This document shows positions 45,896 through 54,783 of a stretch of DNA of 64,000 nucleotides, in pieces. A program made the position numbers and the translations under genes. Positions within the stretch are counted from its first letter, which is position 1, and every line of letters starts with the position of its first letter. The notes under the pieces were generated by a model. It saw only the letters and a list, made by a program, of their open reading frames with translations. It did no database searches and was not told the DNA's origin. Source of the DNA: Dolichospermum sp. DET69 (lineage in GTDB: Bacteria > Cyanobacteriota > Cyanobacteriia > Cyanobacteriales > Nostocaceae); contig CP070233.1 in the NCBI GenBank assembly GCA_017355425.1, forward strand, positions 5,241,501-5,305,500. Reading direction: 5' to 3'.

Positions 45896-46376
45896 TTTGG
45901 AAAATACCAAAAAATAACTCTGTGAAGGGTAACCGTTCACGGGGGTACTTGGTGACTCAAATCCCGTAAAATCCAAGATGTGAAGTAGTTACAGCTATGA
46001 AAATCACTTGCTAATCCATCTGGAATACAAATGAATAACTACGCAAAACACAGCAGTATTTATAACTTATTTAGGGGCATGAACTTGTGGGAGTAGAGAA
46101 AGAGAAGGTTGACTCCCACGCGCAGATATAATAGCTGAGTTCATTACGAAGGATTCCAAATCGAAATTTATGAAAATCATCCTACCTGGATTGAACAACG
46201 ATATGCTTCCGAAGTTAGTCTTTCTTCCGATCCTGATTTCTATATATATGATGGATTACATGGACATTATGAAAAGGTATTGATTCGGTACAAACACTTA
46301 TGTTAAGCTATGTAGTAACAAATAGAATCTAGTTATATATTTTGCATCCCACCTTGATTAACCAGGAGTATCAAAA
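45896..46376. other. Gene-poor interval with a small orphan frame
   Basis: An imperfect hairpin CTGTGAAGGGTAACCGTTCACGG lies near 45920 (in two parts CTGTGAA and TTCACGG). A 55-codon stretch without a start (46140-46307) encodes YEGFQIEIYENHPTWIEQRY and ends before AACAAATAG; it may be a gene fragment of a cyanobacterial hypothetical. AGGAG at 46364 is the ribosome site of the vWA gene. I recognise nothing else. Confidence 0.5.
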
Positions 46377-47033
46377 ATGCCAGTATGTTTACCTGAATTT
46401 GTGGAAAACCCGGAAAATCGTTGTCCGGTAATTCTCTTGCTTGATACCTCTAGCTCAATGTCAGGACAACCTATCCAGGAGTTAAATAGAGGTTTGGCAG
46501 CTTTAAAAGAAGATGTGATGAAAGATGCTCAAGCTTCTTTAAGTGTAGAAGTTGCTATTGTCACCTTTGGACCGGTGAAACTAACGCAAGATTTTGTCAC
46601 CATTGATAATTTTACACCGCCCAAGCTAGAAACAGAGGGTGTGACACCAATGGGTGAAGCCATAGAATACGCTTTGGATTTATTAGAAACCCGCAAACAG
46701 TCTTATAAGGATAACGGAGTTCTCTATTATCGTCCTTGGGTATTTTTAATTACCGATGGTGCGCCTACAGATGCTTGGGAGGGTGCAGCGCAAAGGGTGA
46801 GGGAAGAAGAAGCACAGCGCCGAATGTTGTTTTTTACTGTTGGTATTCAAGGTGCAGATATGAACAAACTTAGACAAATTGCCCCTCCAGAACGTCCTCC
46901 AGTGATGCTGAATGGCTTAGATTTTCGTTCTTTATTTGTTTGGCTTTCCACTTCCATGAAACGGGTTTCTAGTGGCAAAGTAGGGGAAGCTGTGGCATTA
47001 CCGCCGGTGGGATGGGGTCAAATTACTACTTAG
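46377..47033 (+). CDS. von Willebrand factor A (TerY-like) protein
   Basis: A 218-residue vWA protein with a complete MIDAS metal site: DTSSSMSG (Asp23, Ser25, Ser27), Thr in EGVTPMGEA and Asp in LITDGAPTD. It closely fits the TerY-like group. It is the first gene of a co-directional set with a PP2C phosphatase and a kinase-zinc-ribbon protein, an arrangement known as the TerY-P triad, thought to act in phosphorylation-controlled stress or defence signalling. AGGAG lies nine bases before the start. No signal peptide, so it is cytoplasmic. Confidence 0.92.
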   Translation: MPVCLPEFVENPENRCPVILLLDTSSSMSGQPIQELNRGLAALKEDVMKDAQASLSVEVAIVTFGPVKLTQDFVTIDNFTPPKLETEGVTPMGEAIEYALDLLETRKQSYKDNGVLYYRPWVFLITDGAPTDAWEGAAQRVREEEAQRRMLFFTVGIQGADMNKLRQIAPPERPPVMLNGLDFRSLFVWLSTSMKRVSSGKVGEAVALPPVGWGQITT

Positions 47034-47186
47034 AGAGTGTTTTAAAAGTCTATCATGATAGTAGATCCCCCTAAATCCCCCTTGAAAAGGGGGACTTTGA
47101 AGAATTTAGCCCCCCTTTCTAAGGGGGGTTGGGGGGGATCAATCAGTGTGATACTACAACCAAAAACTTTTGAAACATACTCTTAA
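47033..47186. repeat. Palindromic spacer element
   Basis: Outer AGAGTGTTTTAAAAGT and its inverted partner (ACTTTTGAAACATACTCT) enclose CCCCCTAAATCCCCC and GGGGGTTGGGGGG blocks. The same AGAG(T/G)ATxTTTTAAAAGT end occurs near 17611. It sits between the vWA and PP2C genes. Confidence 0.65.
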
Positions 47187-47219
47187 ATTTAAAGATTAGA
47201 TTTTGAGGATTTATTTATT

Positions 47220-47996
47220 GTGGGTTGGAAAGCTATAGCGCGTTCTGCTGTGGGAACGAGTCATCAAGAGCAAAAAATACCTTGTCAAGACTGCGGAAAT
47301 TATCGCATTTTTAATGATGTGATTGTTGGCGCGGTTGCTGACGGTGCTGGGAGTGCTAAATATTCTCATTTTGGTTCTGAATTGGCGGTAGAGACTGTAA
47401 TTAAATGCTTTGCTGATATTAATGAACTTCCTGATAAACAAGGTTTTTCTCAACCACTTTCGGAAATTGAAGCTAAGGAAGTTTTTACTAAGTTTGTCAA
47501 AGATGTTATTACTGCGTTAAACAAAAAAGCAGATAATAATGATTATTCTATTCATGATTTAGCTTGTACTCTTTTAGTTTTTGCAGCGACTTCTGAATGG
47601 GTTGCAGCTATGCAAATTGGGGATGGATTTATGGTGGTGCGTTTCCAAGATGCAGAATATCAATTGTTGTTTGAACCAGATAAGGGGGAATTTTTCAACG
47701 AAACAACTTTTGTGACTTCAGTTAATGCGCTGGAGGAAATGCAGGTAAAGGTGATTTTAGGAAAGCAAGAGTTTATTTGTGCTTCTACTGATGGATTAGA
47801 AAAAGTGGCGATTCGCTTGAGTGACTGGAAACCTCATGCGCCATTCTTTAAGCCTTTTGAGGAATATTTGCGAGAACCTGCTAAACCAGAAGATGATGAA
47901 AAATATGTAATTGATTTTCTCAATTCTGAAAGGTTAAATTCTCGCACTGATGATGATAAAACTTTGCTTTTGTGTCTTTTTGAAGAAGATATTTAG
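47220..47996 (+). CDS. PP2C-family protein phosphatase
   Basis: A 258-residue metal-dependent Ser/Thr phosphatase starting at GTG (MGWKAIARSAVGTSHQ). Metal ligands: Asp24 region (PCQDCGNY), Asp41-Gly42 in VADGAGSA, Asp in STDGLEKV and Asp in DDDKTLL. The HQxxxxPCQD motif is typical of the short PP2C forms found in TerY-P triads. It presumably reverses phosphorylation by the neighbouring kinase (inference). Confidence 0.92.
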   Translation: MGWKAIARSAVGTSHQEQKIPCQDCGNYRIFNDVIVGAVADGAGSAKYSHFGSELAVETVIKCFADINELPDKQGFSQPLSEIEAKEVFTKFVKDVITALNKKADNNDYSIHDLACTLLVFAATSEWVAAMQIGDGFMVVRFQDAEYQLLFEPDKGEFFNETTFVTSVNALEEMQVKVILGKQEFICASTDGLEKVAIRLSDWKPHAPFFKPFEEYLREPAKPEDDEKYVIDFLNSERLNSRTDDDKTLLLCLFEEDI

Positions 47997-48000
47997 TAGA

Positions 48001-48226
48001 TAAGAACCTCTCCCTAACCCTCTCCTAAGAGGAGAGGGGACATGAAAAGATAAGTTGTGAAAGGGGGCATTTTAAAGCCTCTCCCCTTGCAGGGGTATTT
48101 TATAAGAACCTCTCCCTAGCCTTCTCCTAAGAGGAGAGGGGACATGAAAAAATGAGTTTTCATACAGGGAGTTTTAAAGCCTCTCCCCTTGCAGGGGAGA
48201 GGTTTGGAGAGGGGTCTAAAATTGAT
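48001..48226. repeat. Imperfect ~107-bp tandem duplication
   Basis: Two copies (about 48003-48108 and 48110-48205) of a unit with AACCTCTCCCTA, a TCTCCTAAGAGGAGAG palindrome and GCCTCTCCCCTTGCAGGGG. Each forms a strong hairpin between the PP2C and kinase genes. They may reduce read-through to the kinase. Confidence 0.75.
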
Positions 48227-48283
48227 TTTGCAACTTTTCAAATACCATTTGATATTTATTTCAACCCATCTAATTAAAATTAT

Positions 48284-50257
48284 ATGACAGTTCTTACCTG
48301 TGCCATTACAGGAAAATCAATTACTCTATTGGGTGAAGAGATTGCTAATAGTGGTGAAGCGAAAGTTTGGCGAACTAATCAAAAAGGTTATTTAGCGAAA
48401 ATTTACCATTCTCCAACACCTGAACGGGTGCAGAAGTTAGCGGTAATGATAGCACATCCGCCCACAGAACCAAATTCCCATCTTAATCATGTTTCTTTTG
48501 CTTGGCCTAAGTCAGTTTTGAAAAATGCTCAGGGGGATTTTGTGGGCTTTTTGATGCCAGAAATTAAGGATGGAAAAGAACTTCTTGATGTTTATAATCC
48601 CCGTCGTCGTCAAGCTTTGAAACTTGAAATTGATTGGCGGTTTTTGCACACAACGGCGCTGAATATTGTCTCAATTATTGAAGCATTGCACGCTGCTGGT
48701 TATGTTTTGGGAGATATTAAACCACAAAATATTTTAGTTAATAATCGGGCTTTACCTTCAATTATTGATACAGATTCTTTTCAGGTGAAAAATCCAAAAA
48801 ACGGTAAGGTTTATTATTGTTTAGTTGGTTCAGAGGGATATACACCACCGGAACTGATTGGAAAAGATTTTGATAGGATTGAGCAAACGGAAGTACATGA
48901 TAGATTCCGGTTAGGAGTAATTATCTATCAATTATTATTTGGTGGTAATAATCCTTTTCAGGGAAAATGGACTGGTGCGGGGGAAACTCCAGATATAAAT
49001 GAACTTATCTGTCAGGGTTTATGGGTTAATGGGTCAACTAATTTAATTGCAGCAGTAGCAAGAACAATTCCCCTGGAGATTGTTCATCCAGAGATTCAGC
49101 AATGTTTTCTGAAATGCTTTAATGATGGGTATAAAAATCCTAATTTCCGCCCTACGGCTAGGAAGTGGTTGGAGGCGTTAAAAGTAGGGAATGATAGGCT
49201 AACTATTTGCGGCACGGTAGATAATCATTACTATAGCCGAACTTATGGTAAATGCTATTGGTGCGATCGCTTTGCAAAACTTGGTATTGATATTTTTCCT
49301 GGTGTTGTGAAAGCAAAACCATCTGCTGTGGTTGAATCAATATCACAACCACGAGTTATTAGTAATCAATTCATAGGAAACCTACTGCAAACCTTCACTG
49401 GTCATTCTAACTGGGTTTTTTCAGTAGCATACAGCCCCGATGGTCAAACCCTGGCTAATGGGAGTGGTGACAACACTATCAAACTGTGGGATGTAAAAAC
49501 GGGAAACCTACTGCAAACCCTCAAAGGTCATTCTCACCAGGTTAGGTCAGTAGCATACAGCCCCGATGGTCAAACCTTAGCTAGTGGGAGTGTTGACAGG
49601 ACTATCAAACTGTGGGATGTAAAAACGGGAAACCTACTGCAAACCCTCAAAGGTCATTCTCACCAGGTTAGGTCAGTAGCATACAGCCCCGATGGTCAAA
49701 CTCTAGCTAGTGGGAGTTATGACAACACTATCAAACTGTGGAATGTAAACACGGGAAACCTACTGCAAACCCTTGAAGGTCATTCTGACTGGGTTATTTC
49801 AGTAGCATACAGCCCCGATGGTCAAACCTTAGCTAGTGGGAGTATTGACAGGACTATCAAACTGTGGAATGTAAACACGGGAAACCTACTGCAAACCCTT
49901 GAAGGTCATTCTGACTGGGTTATTTCAGTAGCATACAGCCCCGATGGTCAAACGGTCGCTAGTGGGAGTAATGACAATACTATCAAACTGTGGAATGTAA
50001 ACACGGGAAACCTACTGCAAACCTTCGCTGCTCATTCTAGATCGGTTATTTCAGTAGCATACAGCCCCGATGGTCAAACGGTCGCTAGTGGGAGTAATGA
50101 CAATACTATCAAACTGTGGAATGTAAAAACGGGAAAGCTACTGCAAACCTTCACTGCTCATTCTAGCTCGGTTCTTTCAGTAGCATACAGCCCCGACGGT
50201 CAAACCCTGGCTAGTGGGAGTAGTGACAACACTATCAAGATTTGGCGGTTAAAGTAG
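48284..50257 (+). CDS. Kinase-like + zinc-ribbon + seven-WD40 fusion protein
   Basis: A 657-residue protein. Residues about 15-300 are a YegI-like protein kinase: Lys39 in LAKIY, catalytic loop LGDIKPQN (Asp144, Asn149), metal-binding DTD at 162-164 in place of DFG, then GYTPPE. Cys309, Cys324 and Cys327 (ICGTV, CYWC) form a putative zinc ribbon. From residue 366 to the end are exactly seven 42-residue WD40 repeats, enough for one propeller, nearly identical to each other (126-bp units at 49379-50254). It completes a vWA/PP2C/kinase triad. The propeller is the probable recognition surface (inference). Confidence 0.9.
   Translation: MTVLTCAITGKSITLLGEEIANSGEAKVWRTNQKGYLAKIYHSPTPERVQKLAVMIAHPPTEPNSHLNHVSFAWPKSVLKNAQGDFVGFLMPEIKDGKELLDVYNPRRRQALKLEIDWRFLHTTALNIVSIIEALHAAGYVLGDIKPQNILVNNRALPSIIDTDSFQVKNPKNGKVYYCLVGSEGYTPPELIGKDFDRIEQTEVHDRFRLGVIIYQLLFGGNNPFQGKWTGAGETPDINELICQGLWVNGSTNLIAAVARTIPLEIVHPEIQQCFLKCFNDGYKNPNFRPTARKWLEALKVGNDRLTICGTVDNHYYSRTYGKCYWCDRFAKLGIDIFPGVVKAKPSAVVESISQPRVISNQFIGNLLQTFTGHSNWVFSVAYSPDGQTLANGSGDNTIKLWDVKTGNLLQTLKGHSHQVRSVAYSPDGQTLASGSVDRTIKLWDVKTGNLLQTLKGHSHQVRSVAYSPDGQTLASGSYDNTIKLWNVNTGNLLQTLEGHSDWVISVAYSPDGQTLASGSIDRTIKLWNVNTGNLLQTLEGHSDWVISVAYSPDGQTVASGSNDNTIKLWNVNTGNLLQTFAAHSRSVISVAYSPDGQTVASGSNDNTIKLWNVKTGKLLQTFTAHSSSVLSVAYSPDGQTLASGSSDNTIKIWRLK
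49379..50254 (+). repeat. Seven 126-bp WD40-encoding tandem repeats
   Basis: Units start at 49379 and recur every 126 bp (last at 50135). They share blocks such as GTAGCATACAGCCCCGATGG and differ mainly in two spots: three or four residues following G/AHS (NW-F, HQ-R, DW-I, RS-I, SS-L) and the two variable positions in GSxDxT. High DNA identity shows recent duplication or gene conversion. Confidence 0.95.
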
Positions 50258-50615
50258 TCATTGATAAGGTTTTATTAGCAATGGTCTATTTTAACATCCT
50301 GTAAATCCTAAAATCCTGGACATCCTGATTCAGACAATTTTACTAACCTATTTCCTCACCATAAATCTATGAATCATAATGATGATAATGATTTGGAGGA
50401 AAATATATTCTTGATTCTGGATAAGAGTTGTCTGAATCAGGATAACCAGGATTTAAGGATGTACACCGATTGTTATTTGTAGGTTTTCTGTGAATAGTTA
50501 ATGGTTATAAATTCTGATTCAGAGAAAAATATATTTTCTATCATTCACAACAACCTATATTTTCTAAAAAACATCCTGTTAATCCTTTAATCGGTGGACA
50601 TCCTGATTCAGACAA
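50258..50615. repeat. Spacer with TTGTCTGAATCAGGAT repeats
   Basis: No gene. Copies of the repeat family lie at about 50295-50338 (inverted), 50427-50462 (direct) and 50572-50618 (inverted), able to pair with each other, as at 23543-23744. AT-rich DNA fills the rest. Confidence 0.75.
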
Positions 50616-51245
50616 TTAAAAAAGTTTCTTCCCCTGAATTACCTGCAAACTCCCACCAGCATATAAAATAGGTGACTGAACATCAAAACCATTTTCTCTT
50701 AACAAACCAGGTAAATCCGTTTTCAACAATTCCCAAGCCGTCTCGGTTTCAAACAACCAGAAAAATACCGCCAACCCCGGCCAAAATATCGGATTTGTGG
50801 GAGTGTGAAAATCCACCAAAGTAAACACTCCCCCCGGTTTTAACACCCGATAAACCTCTGCAATGATTTTTCGTAGTTGTTCCGGCTGCATTTCATGTAA
50901 AGCTGCGCTAGTATGGACAACATCAAATGAATTATCTGCAAAAGGCATATCCTCAGCAAACGCTTCTACATACATAGCATTTGTTACATTCTTCTTTGCT
51001 CGCTGTAGAGATAAGCTCGAAGCATCCAAGCCCGTGACATTTTCTGAAAGATTTACCAGAAATCTAGTAACTTGACCACTACCACAACATAAATCTAAAA
51101 TATGAGGATCTGATTGTAGTTTTAAATTTTGTAAAGCCAATTGACGAAACCGGACTTCACCACCTACACTCACAGCCGCTAACCGAGAAATACCATCATA
51201 TAGCCATTGATATCTGTAACTCAAATTTCTAAAAATTGTTGCCAT
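50616..51245 (-). CDS. Class I SAM-dependent methyltransferase
   Basis: A 209-residue methyltransferase of the UbiE/Methyltransf_11 type. SAM motif I is LDLCCGSGQVTRFL, acidic residue LDASSLSL, motif II-like FADNSFDVVHTS, and the post-motif VLKPGGVFTLVDF. The N-terminus (FRNLSYRYQWLYDGISRLAA) is that of cyanobacterial enzymes that modify small lipophilic molecules. The substrate cannot be told from sequence. It is divergent from hemH. Confidence 0.88.
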   Translation of the reverse strand: MATIFRNLSYRYQWLYDGISRLAAVSVGGEVRFRQLALQNLKLQSDPHILDLCCGSGQVTRFLVNLSENVTGLDASSLSLQRAKKNVTNAMYVEAFAEDMPFADNSFDVVHTSAALHEMQPEQLRKIIAEVYRVLKPGGVFTLVDFHTPTNPIFWPGLAVFFWLFETETAWELLKTDLPGLLRENGFDVQSPILYAGGSLQVIQGKKLF

Positions 51246-51338
51246 TGTTTTTTTCCTGCCGATAAAGCTTTATATTTAATAAAGATATATTGTTAACAGT
51301 AGTAAAAAATCTGCAAAGATTGGGGGAAAGTAACTGCT

Positions 51339-52505
51339 ATGGGTCGTATAGGGGTATTATTACTTAATCTAGGTGGTCCCGACAAACTCGAAGATGTCGG
51401 ACCTTTCTTGTATAATCTGTTTTCTGATCCCGAAATTATCCGCTTACCATTTAGTTGGATGCAAAAACCTCTAGCTTGGTTTATTGCTAAACGTAGAGAA
51501 AAAACATCTCAAGCAAATTATAAAGAAATCGGTGGCGGTTCTCCATTGCGGCGCATGACAGAAGAGCAAGGAGAAGCCATTAAAGCCCAACTAGGTAAAT
51601 TAGGACAAGAAGCTAATATCTATGTGGGAATGCGTTATTGGCATCCTTACACAGAAGAAGCGATCGCCCAACTGACTCAAGATAACATTGATAAGTTAGT
51701 AATTCTCCCACTTTACCCCCAGTTCTCTATCAGCACCAGTGGTTCTAGTTTCCGGTTATTAGAACAACTATGGAAAGAAAACCCCAAACTCCAAAATCTC
51801 GAATATACTGTCATTGCCTCCTGGTACAAAGAACCAGGTTATCTGCAAGCAATGGCAGAACTCATAATTGGGGAACTTGAGAAATTTCCTCATCCTGAGA
51901 ACGTGCATATTTTCTTTAGCGCCCACGGTGTCCCCAGGAGCTACGTAGAAGAAGCTGGCGACCCCTATCAGCAAGAAATTGAGGAATGTACATACTTAAT
52001 TATGCAAACCCTCGACCGTGCCAATCCCCACACCCTAGCCTATCAAAGTCGAGTTGGCCCTGTAGAATGGCTACAACCATATACAGAAGATGCGCTAAAA
52101 GAACTCGGTGCAAAAGGCGTGAAAGATTTGGTAGTTGTCCCCATTAGTTTTGTTTCTGAACACATCGAAACACTCCAAGAAATTGACATTGAATATCGAG
52201 AAATAGCTGAAGAAGCAGGAATACACAACTTCGGACGTGTCCCTGCTCCCAACACCAACCCAGTGTTTATTAAAGCCCTATCTGACTTGATAATTGATGC
52301 TCTTGAGCAACCTGATTTAAAACTCTCTCAAGTCACTCAAATGAAGAAAAGGGTAAAAATGTATCCCCAAGAACGTTGGGCATGGGGAATCACTACCAGC
52401 GCCGAAGTCTGGAATGGTCGGATAGCCATGCTAGGATTTATCGGGCTGATTATTGAGTTAGTCACTGGTAAAGGCTTACTGCACGTTGTTGGACTTTTAC
52501 ATTAG
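51339..52505 (+). CDS. hemH: Ferrochelatase with C-terminal chlorophyll-binding (CAB) helix
   Basis: A 388-residue enzyme that inserts iron into protoporphyrin IX, the last step of heme synthesis. The catalytic part (1-325) has [19 protein letters not shown]-like GGGSPLRRM, the active-site His in FFSAHGVP and Glu in [18 protein letters not shown]. The last 45 residues carry a linker and a membrane helix with the light-harvesting motif [12 protein letters not shown], as in cyanobacterial and plant ferrochelatases, anchoring it to thylakoids. Length is typical. hemF lies 10 kb away in the same window. Confidence 0.96.
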   Translation: MGRIGVLLLNLGGPDKLEDVGPFLYNLFSDPEIIRLPFSWMQKPLAWFIAKRREKTSQANYKEIGGGSPLRRMTEEQGEAIKAQLGKLGQEANIYVGMRYWHPYTEEAIAQLTQDNIDKLVILPLYPQFSISTSGSSFRLLEQLWKENPKLQNLEYTVIASWYKEPGYLQAMAELIIGELEKFPHPENVHIFFSAHGVPRSYVEEAGDPYQQEIEECTYLIMQTLDRANPHTLAYQSRVGPVEWLQPYTEDALKELGAKGVKDLVVVPISFVSEHIETLQEIDIEYREIAEEAGIHNFGRVPAPNTNPVFIKALSDLIIDALEQPDLKLSQVTQMKKRVKMYPQERWAWGITTSAEVWNGRIAMLGFIGLIIELVTGKGLLHVVGLLH

Positions 52506-52543
52506 ACATCTGGTAGAAATGAAATGTGCGGTTTTTAGAACCC

Positions 52544-52580
52544 TTGTAGAGACGTTCCATGGAACTTCTCTACAATCTTT
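52544..52580 (+). terminator. Putative hemH terminator
   Basis: TTGTAGAGA and TCTCTACAA form a stem with a further GTTCCATGGAAC palindrome as loop, followed by TCTTTTT. A related sequence is near 13584-13625, so it may also belong to a dispersed family. Confidence 0.6.
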
Positions 52581-52652
52581 TTCACAAGATGTTTACTAAT
52601 CTTTCTCATTGATAATTGTCAATTATCAATTTTTAACTTTATACCAGCTATA

Positions 52653-53097
52653 TCAGTATTTCGCGCTAAGAATAGCCACCCAGAGGAGGACTAAAGCAAT
52701 TAATCCTCCTTTACGAGGAGCATCCACAGCAAAAAAAACCAGTGTAATACACAAGACATCTTGCTTATAAACCACCAATTAAGGCAACTAACCAGCTTGG
52801 TGTTTGAGTCGCTGAAGCAACAGCTAAACCCATTAAAGCTCCGACGAAGGGAGACAAAAATAAATGAACCTGCTGTACTATTCTCTGGCCAATCAGTTTT
52901 TTGGAAGCGAATAGTTCAAATAAAGACCAACTGGTTAACAACCCGATCAAAATATGGGGAGAAATACGTGATAATACTGGCATTTGTGACCAGAGTTCTT
53001 CACCTTGGAGGATGCCAATCATTAGTAAAGGTACACCTATTCTCATCCCAGCAGCAGCACCAGCAGATAGTATGGCGAGAATTTCAATCATGGGCAT
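52653..53097 (-). pseudogene. DUF4126 membrane protein, one-base frameshift
   Basis: The 5' part (53097-52765) encodes 110 residues with DUF4126 features (EILAILSAGAAAGMRIGVPLL, GLAVASATQTPSWLVALIGG). It stops at TAA just after GG-L. In the next frame the chain continues as YKQDVLCITLVFFAVDAPRK and GGLIALVLLWVAI to a stop at 52653-52655, restoring the expected ~148-residue length. One base is missing within GGTGGTTTATAAG. Either a recent mutation or a sequencing error; otherwise the protein is truncated before its last helix. Confidence 0.75.
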
Positions 53098-53338
53098 ATA
53101 TCCCTGACTTCACTAAATTAGCAAAGGTGCTTTGTTTATACCAACTCTTATTAATAAGGGCTGCTGATCAAGACTAATTAAAATTAACATAGTCATAGCA
53201 GATACAGATTTAATTTCTATATATACACTTTTGTAGCCTATGCCTTTCTGTTTTGAGTATAGTAATAAAGCGTATATTTTTTCTCACTTTGCAACACAAA
53301 AAAAAGTAAGTAGTTAGGCAATAGTCAAGAGGCAATAG

Positions 53339-53379
53339 GCTAATGACTAATGACTAATGACTAATGACTAATGACTAAT
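53339..53379. repeat. STRR heptamer repeat (TGACTAA)
   Basis: About five tandem copies of TGACTAA ending three bases before the purB stop codon complement. Heptanucleotide STRR repeats of this kind are typical of heterocystous cyanobacteria. Confidence 0.85.
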
Positions 53380-53380
53380 T

Positions 53381-54676
53381 CTAAATACCCAGTCGTTGAT
53401 AAACTTGTTCTAAATGCTTGAGATGATGTAGTGGATCAAAACAGGCTTCTATCTCTGCGGGTGACAAGCTTTGAGTGACGCGAGGGTCTTTGCTGATTAA
53501 ATCACGAAAGTTGCCTTCCGGTTTGTTCCAAGCAATGTGGGCGCTTTCTTGGACTATGCTATAGGCTTCTTCCCGGTTAAGTCCTTTGTCAATTAAGGTG
53601 AGTAATACTCTTTGACTAAAGACTACTCCACCATAACAGTTGAGATTTCGGGCCATGTTTTCGGGATAAACCAACAGGTTATTTACCAAATTGGTGATTT
53701 CATGCAGCATGAAATGAGTCAAAATGCAAGCATCCGGTAAAACTACCCGTTCTACGGAACTGTGGGAAATATCCCGTTCGTGCCACAAAGCGACGTTTTC
53801 TAATACTGCACCAGCATGACTTCTTACCAGTCGCGCCATCCCTGTTAACCGTTCAGACCGGATAGGATTACGCTTGTGAGGCATAGCACTAGAGCCTTTT
53901 TGCCCTTTGGAGAAAAATTCCTCAACTTCTAAAACGTCTGTTTTTTGCAAGTTGCGAATTTCTACAGCAAAGCGTTCTATGGATGCAGCCAGTAATGCTA
54001 ACTGTTGAACAAAATCAGCATGAATATCGCGGGAAATTACCTGAGTGGATGCAGTATCGGGTTTAAGTCCAAGTTTTGCACAAGCGATCGCTTCTACACG
54101 CGGTTCAATATGGGCGTAAGTTCCCACAGCACCGGATATTTTCCCTACAGCAATGGTTTTTTTGAGAATTTGCAGCCGTTCTTGGTGTCGTAACACTTCT
54201 GCTAACCAACCAGCTAATTTAAAACCAAAGGTAATTGGTTCAGCGTGAATACCATGCGATCGCCCAATCATGACCGTATTCCGATGTGCTGTGGCTTTTT
54301 TACGAATTGCCTCAATTACGTCTTCCAGGCGTTTTAACAACAGATCCAAACTAGCCACTAATTGTAGCGCTAAAGCAGTATCTAAGACATCAGAACTAGT
54401 TAAACCTAAGTGAATATAGCGTCCTGCCTCACCTACATATTCATTAACATTTGTTAAAAAAGCAATCACATCATGACGGACTTCCGCCTCAATTTCTAGC
54501 ACCCGCTTCGGGTCAAAATTCGCCTTAGCCTTAATTTCCTCTACTGCTGCTGCTGGAATATAACCCAGTTCTGCCTGTGCTTCGCAAACTGCGATCTCTA
54601 CATCTAGCCAGGTTTTCAGCTTATAGGTTTCACTCCACAAATCGCCCATTTCGGGCAAGGTATAACGCTCAATCAC
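53381..54676 (-). CDS. purB: Adenylosuccinate lyase
   Basis: A 431-residue fumarase/aspartase-superfamily enzyme acting twice in purine synthesis (SAICAR to AICAR, adenylosuccinate to AMP). Conserved boxes: GLTSSDVLDTA, GRSHGIHAEPITFG with the catalytic His, and the signature loop SSAMPHKRNPI with catalytic Ser. The ATG gives MIERYTLPEMGDLW, standard for the family. Length is normal. STRR repeats abut its 3' end. Confidence 0.96.
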   Translation of the reverse strand: MIERYTLPEMGDLWSETYKLKTWLDVEIAVCEAQAELGYIPAAAVEEIKAKANFDPKRVLEIEAEVRHDVIAFLTNVNEYVGEAGRYIHLGLTSSDVLDTALALQLVASLDLLLKRLEDVIEAIRKKATAHRNTVMIGRSHGIHAEPITFGFKLAGWLAEVLRHQERLQILKKTIAVGKISGAVGTYAHIEPRVEAIACAKLGLKPDTASTQVISRDIHADFVQQLALLAASIERFAVEIRNLQKTDVLEVEEFFSKGQKGSSAMPHKRNPIRSERLTGMARLVRSHAGAVLENVALWHERDISHSSVERVVLPDACILTHFMLHEITNLVNNLLVYPENMARNLNCYGGVVFSQRVLLTLIDKGLNREEAYSIVQESAHIAWNKPEGNFRDLISKDPRVTQSLSPAEIEACFDPLHHLKHLEQVYQRLGI

Positions 54677-54783
54677 ATTCGGGCATCTAATACAACTGTC
54701 ATATTTTACATTGGAAATTACCTACTATAAAGCATATCGCTACCAGATAACCGTCATATTTCCATTGTGAAAATCTTTATTCA

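Noticed and set aside
45905-45975. Possible group II intron domain
   Set aside because: The GTTCACGGGGGTACTTGG stretch looked intron-like, but I found no domain V and no reverse transcriptase gene.
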